The position numbers were made by a program, and so were the translations under genes. The notes beneath the pieces are model-generated. The model searched no databases. It saw only the letters and a program-made list of their open reading frames with translations, and was not told where the DNA came from. Shown piece after piece: positions 43,027 to 50,049 of a DNA stretch of 64,000 bases (position 1 is the first letter of the stretch; each line of letters starts with the position of its first letter). The stretch is from Clostridium transplantifaecale (GTDB lineage Bacteria; Bacillota; Clostridia; Lachnospirales; Lachnospiraceae), in the NCBI RefSeq assembly GCF_900626075.1, contig NZ_UYZY01000001.1, positions 1,178,001 to 1,242,000 on the forward strand, in the 5' to 3' direction.

Positions 43027-43722
43027 TTACTTCATGACCGCTATTACTGTTTTTACTAAAATATGCAATTCTTCAAATAAGGAAAAAGTTTCAATCATAC
43101 ATAGATTCCACCTCATCTTCTCCCTCAACACATCCTCCACATACGCCTCATCCACGCTCTTCCCTTCCGCCGTCTTTTCCACCAAAATCCTATCCTCATC
43201 CTTAAACTCAATACTGGCCTCCGAAGTCACCCCCGCAGGTAAAAGCAATGTCGCATACATCTCTTTCGTATACTTTTTCACATATTTCGCCACTTCCGGG
43301 CGGGTTCCAACAAAGGTCATCTCACCTTTCCAGACATTGATAAGCTGTGGGATTTCATCCAGGCGGCAGCCGCGGAGCTTTTGCCCGACTTTTGTAATCC
43401 GTGAATCGCCTCCTACGGTTACCAGGCTCCCTATTTTGTCGGCATTTTGAACCATAGTTCGGAATTTATAGATTCGAAAGGTTCTGCCGTATTGGGTGAT
43501 CCGCTCCTGACGGTAAAAAACCGGTCCCGGAGAATCGAGACGAATCCAAATAGACAGAATAAGAAAGAGAGGCGATAAAAGCACCAGTAATAGACTGGAC
43601 ATTACAAAATCAAAAGTTCGTTTAACCATCAGGCTGATTTTGCGATGCCTAAGAATTTCATAATATGGCCTGACTTCCTCTGTCCGCATAAAATGGGGAA
43701 GTTTATTCCAACTGCAGAGCAT
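43027..43722 (-). CDS. Initiating sugar-phosphate transferase (WcaJ/EpsL type)
   Basis: A 231-residue polyisoprenyl-phosphate hexose-1-phosphate transferase, small form. The single reentrant hydrophobic segment LLLVLLSPLFLILSIWIRLDSPGPVFYRQERI, KFRTM, and LRGCRLDEIPQLINVWKGEMTFVGTRPE are all diagnostic. It starts repeat-unit assembly on undecaprenyl phosphate. GAAGGAG lies before ATG 43722. Base composition from here rightward is again moderate, in contrast to the AT-rich genes to the left. Confidence 0.93.
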   Translation of the reverse strand: MLCSWNKLPHFMRTEEVRPYYEILRHRKISLMVKRTFDFVMSSLLLVLLSPLFLILSIWIRLDSPGPVFYRQERITQYGRTFRIYKFRTMVQNADKIGSLVTVGGDSRITKVGQKLRGCRLDEIPQLINVWKGEMTFVGTRPEVAKYVKKYTKEMYATLLLPAGVTSEASIEFKDEDRILVEKTAEGKSVDEAYVEDVLREKMRWNLCMIETFSLFEELHILVKTVIAVMK

Positions 43723-43836
43723 TTTCCCTTCTCCTTCCAGCTTTTCCTTTGCTGATTCGCATATTATTGATGCATATCTAAGTGGGAAGCTTCATTCCCT
43801 CTTTGCCGTCGTTCATCTCTATTTTCTGCCGCTCAT

Positions 43837-45072
43837 TCATCTGTTTCCTGCCGCATCCAATACCAGATAACACCGTTTAAAGATCTCCGCCACATAATCC
43901 ACCTGCTCATCCGTCAGACAAGTATGGAGCGGTAATGTAATTTCATTTTCAAACTGCCTGTAGGCATTGGGATAATCTGCAATATCAAATCCCAGCTTCT
44001 TATACGCCGTATGCATTGGCAGTGGTTTATAATGAACATTGGCAGCCACACCGGCCTCCGCCATATCAATGATTAACTGATTCCTGAATTCCAGGCTCTT
44101 TCCGGTCAGGCGGACAAGACAGAGATGACGGCTGGAATGAAATTCATTACCATTCGCATCAACACCGTCGTGGGAAATAAGCTCCACCGGCAGCCCGTCA
44201 AAACTTTTTTTGTACCTGTATAATATTTCTTTTCTCCGCTCTAAAAGCTCCGGATACCGCTTCATCTGAGCCAGGCCAATCCCTGCCATAATATCGGTCA
44301 TATTGCATTTATAGGCAGGCATGACAATGTCATATTCCCAGGCCCCCAGTTTTGTCTTTGCTAAAGCATCTTTACTCTGTCCGTGAAGAGACAGCAGCAT
44401 AAACTGATGGTAAATCCACTCGTCATCAGTACCTGGAATCGCTTTCCAAACCAATGCGCCGCCTTCGGCAGTCGTCAGATTTTTCACAGCATGAAAAGAG
44501 AAGCTTGTAAAATCAGCTACTTCTCCACACATTTTTCCATTCCTGGATGCACCGAATGCGTGCGCCGAATCGGCCATCACAATTACGCGGCCAAATTTCT
44601 CCTGAATCTCATTAGCGGGATGAAACAAGGCTCTTTTTTCTTCCACAATCTGAAAAATCCGGGTATAATCACAGAGCACCCCTGCTATGTCTACGGGTAT
44701 AAACACCTTGGTTTTTTCAGTGATCGCACTCGATAGTTTATCGTAATCCATCTCATAGGAATCCGGTTCCGTGTCCACCAAAACCAGTTTAGCGCCCACA
44801 TGGCAAGCCACGCTGGCACTGGCAGTATATGTATAAGCGCTGGTGATTACCTCGTCCCCTGGCCCCACTCCGAGAAAGTGAAGCGCCAGTTCCATACAGG
44901 CCGTAGCTGAGTTCAGGCAAACCGCTTTCGGAGCATGGACGAAAGCGGCAATCTGCCTTTCAAATTCTTTCGTCTTCGGCCCTGTGGTAATCCATCCTGA
45001 CTTCAGTGCATCGATAACCTCATTTATCTCCTCGTCTGTGATATCCGGCGGTGAAAATGGTACCTTCAGCAT
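43837..45072 (-). CDS. DegT/DnrJ/EryC1/StrS sugar aminotransferase
   Basis: A 411-residue PLP enzyme. The N-terminal VPFSPPDITDEEINEVIDALKSGWITTGPKT is typical, and the PLP lysine lies in FSFHAVKNLTTAEGGALVW (about residue 200). It makes an amino sugar nucleotide for the capsule. Start 45072 is preceded by GGGAGGAG at 7 bases; the ATG at 45093 lies before that site. It is the first biosynthetic gene after the two antiterminators. Confidence 0.92.
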   Translation of the reverse strand: MLKVPFSPPDITDEEINEVIDALKSGWITTGPKTKEFERQIAAFVHAPKAVCLNSATACMELALHFLGVGPGDEVITSAYTYTASASVACHVGAKLVLVDTEPDSYEMDYDKLSSAITEKTKVFIPVDIAGVLCDYTRIFQIVEEKRALFHPANEIQEKFGRVIVMADSAHAFGASRNGKMCGEVADFTSFSFHAVKNLTTAEGGALVWKAIPGTDDEWIYHQFMLLSLHGQSKDALAKTKLGAWEYDIVMPAYKCNMTDIMAGIGLAQMKRYPELLERRKEILYRYKKSFDGLPVELISHDGVDANGNEFHSSRHLCLVRLTGKSLEFRNQLIIDMAEAGVAANVHYKPLPMHTAYKKLGFDIADYPNAYRQFENEITLPLHTCLTDEQVDYVAEIFKRCYLVLDAAGNR

Positions 45073-45221
45073 AATATTTCTCCTCCCTTGCATTGCTGTA
45101 ACAATTGATTACTATCATTTTGGGATAGAACAAAGAATCCCGATTGCGTAATTTTTGCGCTGCCGTTCGGTTACTTCAGCAACTGTCTGACTCTGCGCGG
45201 CATATGCATCCTTGCGGAGCG

Positions 45222-45262
45222 TTTTTTGATTCATAGGACGCAATTTGCTATGAATCAAAAAA
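45222..45262. repeat. Perfect 15-base palindrome between loaP and the capsule genes
   Basis: TTTTTTGATTCATAG (45222-45236) and CTATGAATCAAAAAA (45248-45262) around an 11-base loop. Its orientation (T-tract first) is wrong for a terminator on either strand. It is placed in the leader between the second antiterminator gene and the first capsule gene, so it may matter for LoaP action. A look-alike is at 19465-19505. Confidence 0.7.
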
Positions 45263-45306
45263 AGGACCTTATCAGCCCTTTCTTCTATAACTATATCTAT
45301 TTATAA

Positions 45307-45876
45307 TCAATCTTTATTGCTTCTGTTCTTGTTCTCCAGATGTCTTTCTCTTTCCACCTTAACCCCAATCTCAATCCGTCTCATCTCGTCTAAAAACGGA
45401 ATCTCTATCACAACGATCCGTTTCCTCAGCCTTTTTTTCACGACCTTTTCGAGATTATCTTTTAAAACGCCTCCTGCCGCAACAATCTCACCTTCTTCAT
45501 TCACCCATATCGGCGAACGGCGAATGATGTATTCCGGATCATTCCCAATCAGCTTTCGAAGCAGTTTTTCCTCTTCTTCCCGAACCGTCCTGAATACCCC
45601 ATCGGCGCCCAAAAGCTTTGTCAGTTTGGGAATTTGCTTCAGATCATAAAAAAACTTATCAGGCGTATTGGTTTCGACGAATACATAAGAAGGGAACAGC
45701 GGCTCTATATGCGGACGAAAACTGCCCTCTATCCGCCAGACGTATTCACGTCTGATTACAAAACATGTTACATAGCTTTTGTCATCGCTTCCCTCATACT
45801 TTTCTCCGAGCACTTTCTCGATCACACTAACCAGCTCCATTTCTTTTCCAGTTAATGTCTGAATTACATACCACAT
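45307..45876 (-). CDS. loaP: LoaP-like NusG-paralog antiterminator (second)
   Basis: A 189-residue NusG paralog. The NGN domain starts MWYVIQTLTGKEMELVSVIEKVL, has the usual LFPSYVFVET strand, and is followed by a KOW domain near residue 130 (VAAGGVLKDNLEKVVKKRLRKRIVVIEI). LoaP proteins of Firmicutes bind RNA polymerase and an RNA hairpin in the leader to allow read-through of terminators in long polysaccharide or antibiotic operons. GAGGT lies before the ATG. It is encoded just before the capsule genes and after the other paralog. Confidence 0.88.
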   Translation of the reverse strand: MWYVIQTLTGKEMELVSVIEKVLGEKYEGSDDKSYVTCFVIRREYVWRIEGSFRPHIEPLFPSYVFVETNTPDKFFYDLKQIPKLTKLLGADGVFRTVREEEEKLLRKLIGNDPEYIIRRSPIWVNEEGEIVAAGGVLKDNLEKVVKKRLRKRIVVIEIPFLDEMRRIEIGVKVERERHLENKNRSNKD

Positions 45877-45947
45877 TCTATTAACCTCATTTGGGTATGC
45901 TTCGCCATTCCGGAATTAATTTCCGAACTGTGATCAAATCGGTAATG

Positions 45948-45981
45948 CAGGGTGTCAATTTCAATACCACTTGACACCCTG
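45948..45981 (-). repeat. 11-base-stem hairpin between the two loaP-like genes
   Basis: CAGGGTGTCAA (45948-45958) pairs perfectly with TTGACACCCTG (45971-45981) around a 12-base loop. No T-tract follows on the minus strand, so it is not a plain terminator. It is a candidate RNA signal for a LoaP protein in the leader of the second gene. Confidence 0.65.
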
Positions 45982-46085
45982 CCTCCGCTTTATGCTCCAT
46001 CTTCGTCCTTCCATGACATAGATCACAGAAGCACCCCAATTTCTTTCCTGCTATTTTTAATAATAATAACACTGCCTGATTGCCA

Positions 46086-46628
46086 TTATCCGGCCTGATC
46101 CTGTTCCAATCTCACGCCGAATAGAACCGCCTGTCTCCGATTAAACAACTCGAGCTCTACAATAGCAAACCGCTTGTGTAAGTTTAATTTCACAATTTGA
46201 TTCCGATAGTGTTCCAGAATCCCATCAGCCCGGACAATCTGGTTCTCACTGTCCAATGTAATCCGGGTCACCCCCATGGCATGCTGCAGTTCCTCTCCGC
46301 ATACATCCTCCAGGAAGCACATATCTTTTTCTTCCACCGGCGTGAGTATATCCTGCTTTGTACCAGCCGTACTGGTAATAAACTGAGGAAATTGTCTGGC
46401 TTTTTTCAGTTCTTTTGCAAGTTTCTCTGCATGCTCCGTCTGTATAAACAAATATCCCGGAAACATAACATCTTCTAAAAGATGCAAAATCCCACCGGAA
46501 CGGAACACCTTTACTTTTTTGGGAACGCCGCAGCGTATCCAAAAAGCATGGCTGACTGACCGCTCCAAAAGTTCGGCAGCCTCCTGCTCTTTTCCCGGCA
46601 CCGTATATAATACATACCATCGTTCCAT
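46086..46628 (-). CDS. loaP: LoaP-like NusG-paralog antiterminator (first)
   Basis: A 180-residue NusG paralog with NGN domain (MERWYVLYTVPGKEQEAAELLERSV, MFPGYLFIQTEHAEKLAKELKKARQFP) and a C-terminal KOW (IVRADGILEHYRNQIVKLNLHKRFAIVELE). It is clearly different in sequence from the paralog encoded next to it. It should promote read-through of the ~12 kb capsule operon. GGAGG lies 7 bases before the ATG and directly abuts the inverted repeat at 46641-46665. In the present DNA orientation no strong promoter faces this gene. Confidence 0.88.
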   Translation of the reverse strand: MERWYVLYTVPGKEQEAAELLERSVSHAFWIRCGVPKKVKVFRSGGILHLLEDVMFPGYLFIQTEHAEKLAKELKKARQFPQFITSTAGTKQDILTPVEEKDMCFLEDVCGEELQHAMGVTRITLDSENQIVRADGILEHYRNQIVKLNLHKRFAIVELELFNRRQAVLFGVRLEQDQAG

Positions 46629-46640
46629 AAGCAGTCCTCC

Positions 46641-46665
46641 GTCGCTTAACTGTTAGTTAAGCGAC
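46641..46665. repeat. Left 25-base inverted repeat (IR-L) of the putative invertible segment
   Basis: Arms GTCGCTTAACT and AGTTAAGCGAC around the 3-base centre GTT. It is the exact reverse complement of IR-R at 46904-46928. It lies immediately before the ribosome binding site of the first loaP-like gene. Confidence 0.92.
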
Positions 46666-46844
46666 AACTTTTTCAGCCTCATTCAGCCCTCTTTCTTTTT
46701 TACAATGTTTTTTATCTTCGTATTGTGATAAATTAAAATGGAAGTATTTGAAAACCCAGTTAGAAGTTTGGATCATTTCCAGAAAAATTGTTAAAAAATA
46801 AGATAATCTTAGGATTTATTGCCAATTCTTTTCTTTTCTGACAG

Positions 46845-46873
46845 TTGACCATGGTCAAAAAGGATGTTATAAT
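46845..46873 (+). promoter_or_regulatory. Near-consensus sigma-A promoter inside the invertible segment
   Basis: TTGACC (46845-46850) and TATAAT (46868-46873) are exactly 17 bases apart. The -35 lies within a 14-base palindrome, TTGACCATGGTCAA (46845-46858), which could be a repressor site. In the present orientation, transcription would start near 46880 and run into the IR-R hairpin. Confidence 0.8.
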
Positions 46874-46903
46874 TTACAGGAACTTAAGACTTGGTCAAAA
46901 AAT

Positions 46904-46940
46904 GTCGCTTAACTAACAGTTAAGCGACAACTTTTTTAAT
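46904..46940 (+). repeat. Right 25-base inverted repeat (IR-R), also a terminator-like hairpin
   Basis: 46904-46928 has arms GTCGCTTAACT and AGTTAAGCGAC around the centre AAC, the exact reverse complement of IR-L. On the plus strand it is followed by AACTTTTTT, so it would also terminate the rightward transcript after about 60 bases. IR-L has a similar T-run. Confidence 0.85.
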
Positions 46941-47136
46941 TCTAATGATAAGAGTAAGCAGCATATGCTATATCACCTATCGCATTTAACTCGAATCAAA
47001 ACAGCCGGCGCCCCCGCAAAGGATATCACATCCCTGGAAGGCTGCCGGCTATTTTCTTACTTAAGAGCAGTTTCATTTTCCACCTAAAGTCGTATATGTC
47101 ATTAAGCTCCATCTATCATTTTCTTAAACTAGTTCT
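46929..47136. other. Intergenic region without a recognised gene
   Basis: It holds a CAGCCGGC...GCCGGCTA hairpin near 47001-47052 (AGCCGGC with GCCGGCT, then a short T-run), probably a terminator for either strand. Nothing else is visible. Confidence 0.5.
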
Positions 47137-47553
47137 CTAAACCTCAAAACTCTCCGACTTAAAATTACTATAAAACCTCCCTTTATCCACAGTAAAGCGC
47201 AGCACGCAATAATCCGGATCCGTCACGCCTTCCGGATAATACATCGTGTCGCCCTCCCGCCAGATCATCTCCTTGCTTTCGCTGTCCTCCAGCACTTCGG
47301 CCGTGCCGATGAGCATAACCCCTCTGAAAAACCGCCTGTCGCAGAAATAGACACAGGCTTTTGGATTGGCCCTGTACTGGGAAACTCTCATTGAAGAAGT
47401 GTTGGTGGTAAAATAGAATGTTTTAATGCCTTCTCTCTTCCTCGGCGGCAACATGGCCTTCATATTGGGAAAGCCATCTCCATCGACAGAGCCGATAAAG
47501 GCCACTCCCTGCTTGTCTATCAGATTTCCGATTGTCGTTTCAACGTCTCTCAT
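47137..47553 (-). CDS. Pyridoxamine 5'-phosphate oxidase-like flavoprotein
   Basis: A 138-residue split-barrel flavoprotein: QGVAFIGSVDGDGFPNMKAMLPPRKREGIKTFYFTTNTSSMRVSQYRANPKACVYF is the FMN-binding barrel of the PNPOx-like family. Such proteins bind FMN or F420 or act as general stress proteins. The substrate is unknown. It is probably regulated by the HxlR gene 76 bases upstream in the same direction. GAGGAGG precedes the ATG. Confidence 0.85.
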   Translation of the reverse strand: MRDVETTIGNLIDKQGVAFIGSVDGDGFPNMKAMLPPRKREGIKTFYFTTNTSSMRVSQYRANPKACVYFCDRRFFRGVMLIGTAEVLEDSESKEMIWREGDTMYYPEGVTDPDYCVLRFTVDKGRFYSNFKSESFEV

Positions 47554-47629
47554 GTGTATCCCTCCTCTGCCTCCATTATATCGGTTCCTTCCGGCCAGGT
47601 AAAGTACACACTTTTTTGTAACTACGTAA

Positions 47630-47986
47630 CTACAAAAGCCCCTTTTCCTTCAAAAGCTCCGTCTTATTGTCTTCCACCATGATTTCAATACCGACACTCT
47701 GCATAATGGAAACGGCTTCAAAGATCTTCTTCCCGCGGTCCGTTAAGTAATAATCTACTCTGAGCGGATACCCCTCATATGATGTTTTCCCAACCACGCC
47801 GCAGTCACCCAGCTCATTTAAATGCTGAAGCAGCATTTTCTGGCTGATTCCCTTTATCTCCCTTTTCAGTTCGGATAAAGAACTGGTTCCCTTGCTGAGC
47901 TGCCACAGAATGATTGGTTTCCACTTGCCTTTAATCATATCGTGGGTCAGTTCCAGCGGACATGTATAATCGTTTCGCATTTTCAT
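47630..47986 (-). CDS. HxlR-family winged-helix regulator
   Basis: A 118-residue HxlR regulator: CPLELTHDMIKGKWKPIILWQLSKGTSSLSELKREIKGISQKMLLQHLNEL is the conserved winged helix. CP near residue 10 is the Cys that senses aldehydes or oxidants in some relatives. It lies upstream of a flavoprotein gene and likely controls it. The ATG has AAGGAG 10 bases upstream, inside a short tandem duplication. Confidence 0.9.
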   Translation of the reverse strand: MKMRNDYTCPLELTHDMIKGKWKPIILWQLSKGTSSLSELKREIKGISQKMLLQHLNELGDCGVVGKTSYEGYPLRVDYYLTDRGKKIFEAVSIMQSVGIEIMVEDNKTELLKEKGLL

Positions 47987-48047
47987 TTACGACATCTCCT
48001 TCGGTATCCGGTATTTTCATTTATGACATCTCGTTCGGTATCCAGTA
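47980..48047. repeat. 34-base tandem duplication over the HxlR ribosome binding site
   Basis: A unit of the form TTTTCATTTAcGACATCTCc...GGTATCCgGTA occurs twice in a row with four substitutions, followed by partial GGTATCTGAT repeats. The first copy contains the start codon and ribosome binding site of the HxlR gene, so a second, unused ribosome binding site lies upstream. Confidence 0.75.
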
Positions 48048-48175
48048 TCTGATATCCGGTATCTGATTTCATATGCCGATTGTTTCCGTATCGGGCTTAT
48101 CCTGCCCTCTTCCCGGCTAAAACATATTTCCAACCGCCCATTCATACAATATAAAAACAAAATTGGGGAACCGAT

Positions 48176-48871
48176 ATGCAGATTATCACACCGGCTGTGC
48201 TTCATAACACTCTTTACTTCAACGACATACCAGTCCTGGTATACAATATAAAATACCCTGTTTTTACATCAACCTGCAATCAGGATGCCGTTCGTTCCAT
48301 CAATCAGTTTTACAGCTCACTTGCAAAAGAGAAGGAAAATCACTGTAAAACAGTGCTCTATCCTCAGGCCGTCGAATCGGCCCGGTATATTCAAAAAAAT
48401 GTTCCTCCATTTCACAGCTATGAATACGATATGGTTTACAAAGTAACCTTCAATTCCCGCTGCATCACCAGTCTCTATGTGGATCAGTACACATTCATGG
48501 GAGGCGCCCACGGTTCAACCGTCCGGACATCCGATACCTGGAATCTCTCAACCGGCAAGCGTATCTCACTTCAGGATATTTATCCCCATGAACCCCTTTA
48601 CAGGCAAAAAATCCGGCTCAGGATTCAATATCAGATCGCAGGACTGCTTAAAGACAACCCTGCCTCTTTTTTCGACGATTATCCGAAACTGCTGTTAAAC
48701 ACATTCAATCCTGACAGCTTTTATCTGTCACCGGATGGAGTCATGATCTATTTCCAGCAGTATGATATTGCCCCATATGCCAGCGGACTGCCGGAATTTT
48801 TACTGCCTTGCCCCGCTGCCGGCCGCGCCGGTAATCCGCTGGCGGTAAAGCAATTTTCAAACACGCTCTAG
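48176..48871 (+). CDS. DUF3298/DUF4163-domain protein
   Basis: A 231-residue protein. The C-terminal half has the DUF3298 signature YTFMGGAHGSTVRTSDTWNLSTGKRISLQDIY, ending in YFQQYDIAPYASG. The N-terminal part is DUF4163-like. These domains form the extracellular part of RsiV anti-sigma factors and of PdaC deacetylases. Here no signal peptide or membrane segment is seen, so this is a bare domain of unknown role. GGGGAA lies before the ATG. Its 3' end overlaps the convergent SpoIIE gene by 4 bases. Confidence 0.83.
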   Translation: MQIITPAVLHNTLYFNDIPVLVYNIKYPVFTSTCNQDAVRSINQFYSSLAKEKENHCKTVLYPQAVESARYIQKNVPPFHSYEYDMVYKVTFNSRCITSLYVDQYTFMGGAHGSTVRTSDTWNLSTGKRISLQDIYPHEPLYRQKIRLRIQYQIAGLLKDNPASFFDDYPKLLLNTFNPDSFYLSPDGVMIYFQQYDIAPYASGLPEFLLPCPAAGRAGNPLAVKQFSNTL

Positions 48872-50046
48872 TAATATTTTACTGCCACCGTCTTCCCCAG
48901 TCGCCTCATCACATCCTGAATCTGATCCACCAGCTTCTGCCGCACTCCCAGCTGGAACGGCAGTTCCGTATTCTGGTAGGCTCCATTCACGGCTTTTCCT
49001 ACAAAAAGGTGCAGATCCGTACAGCTCTCAATCAACAGTTTTGCCAGCATCGAGGCTCCGTTGGGTTTATCCAGTTCCATAAAAAATTCTTCGTCTATCT
49101 CATCATCCCTTGTATACTGCTCCAGAAATTTGAGAACGCGGTTCAGGGTCACCACGCCTTCGGTCACAAGGTCGATTCCCTCTATATAGGCTGTCGGAGG
49201 GATATTCGGATCGATTTCCCCAACCGATACATCAATCCTCTTCTCCAGCACGCGGGCCACAATATTGGCGCTGGTTCCGCCGCATACTACTTTGATTGCG
49301 CTGCCGTCGGCCATGAAGTCTTCTACCATCGCTTCATCATCTTCCTGGTTGGCCGCCGGCCCCGTCATCAGGTGAATCAGCTTCTTCTCACCAATTCTCA
49401 GCACGGCCACCGTCGTATCATCGCCCGGCCGGTACTGGTAAAGGTCATTGCAGGCCTGGCTGACCGCCGCCGCCAGATGCATCGCGGAGATTGTTTTTCC
49501 GTATTCCCTGAGGGCATACTCCGCCACGCTGTCCCAGTTCCAACCGAAGTTCAGCAGTTCCCCAACGCCCGCATTGATGGCGCCGTCGCTGATCAGGACA
49601 AAGGCGTCCCCCATCTGCACGTTAAAATGATACTCATTGATCCGCCTGTTCTCAATCATCCGGTAATTCTCCGGTATCTTCATGATTTTTCCGTTGCGGA
49701 TAAAAATACAGCCCGGATTGTCGAATTCCACCAGGTAGGCGGAGCCGTCGTCATAAACCTGCAGGATGCTGAACGTCGCATACGCCATCTGCCTGACTTT
49801 ACAGACCGGCAGTGTCTCCGCGATGGTCTCCACGCATTCCTCCAGTAAAATCCCTCTCAGGAACATGGTTCCCAGAATTTTAGAGGTCATCGTCGCCAGA
49901 ATGTTGGCCTTCACGCCGCTTCCCATGCCGTCGGCCAGGATCAGGATGTGGGAATCTTCCGTGTGGAGAATCTCCACCTTATCGCCGCAGAGTTCCTCCT
50001 CGTTCTTATTCAGGCTTTTGTACGCAATATCGACCTTAATTCCCAT
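48868..50046 (-). CDS. SpoIIE-type PP2C serine phosphatase
   Basis: A 392-residue protein. A PP2C/SpoIIE catalytic domain fills residues ~1-220: LCGDKVEILHTEDSHILILADGMGSGVKANILATMTSK, FVLISDGAINAG and GDDTTVAVLRI supply the Asp metal ligands. The remaining ~170 residues are unassigned. Such phosphatases dephosphorylate anti-sigma-factor antagonists. Its gene starts 3 bases after the PAS-containing HydS-like gene, so the two form an input-output pair: a redox or H2 sensor and a phosphatase. Partners may be the RsbW-like HATPases of the 25-27 kb cluster. Confidence 0.9.
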   Translation of the reverse strand: MGIKVDIAYKSLNKNEEELCGDKVEILHTEDSHILILADGMGSGVKANILATMTSKILGTMFLRGILLEECVETIAETLPVCKVRQMAYATFSILQVYDDGSAYLVEFDNPGCIFIRNGKIMKIPENYRMIENRRINEYHFNVQMGDAFVLISDGAINAGVGELLNFGWNWDSVAEYALREYGKTISAMHLAAAVSQACNDLYQYRPGDDTTVAVLRIGEKKLIHLMTGPAANQEDDEAMVEDFMADGSAIKVVCGGTSANIVARVLEKRIDVSVGEIDPNIPPTAYIEGIDLVTEGVVTLNRVLKFLEQYTRDDEIDEEFFMELDKPNGASMLAKLLIESCTDLHLFVGKAVNGAYQNTELPFQLGVRQKLVDQIQDVMRRLGKTVAVKYY

Positions 50047-50049
50047 TTT

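Larger units (their letters stand above)
46641..46928. other. Putative invertible promoter segment, OFF orientation for the capsule operon
   Basis: A 288-base stretch bounded by perfect 25-base inverted repeats whose asymmetric 3-base centres (GTT, AAC) point in opposite directions. Inside lies a single near-consensus promoter directed rightward, away from the loaP-capsule operon. Leftward-facing promoter matches inside are weak. Inversion between the repeats would place the promoter about 200 bases upstream of loaP facing it. This matches known phase-variable capsule and flagellar switches in layout, but no recombinase gene is in the window. The segment is AT-rich and codes for nothing visible. 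Confidence 0.7.

Noticed and set aside
46641..46940. Reading the two inverted repeats as plain terminators only
   Set aside because: They are exact reverse complements including the asymmetric centre and flank a strong outward promoter. On the minus strand neither is followed by a T-tract, and no plus-strand gene needs termination at the left one.
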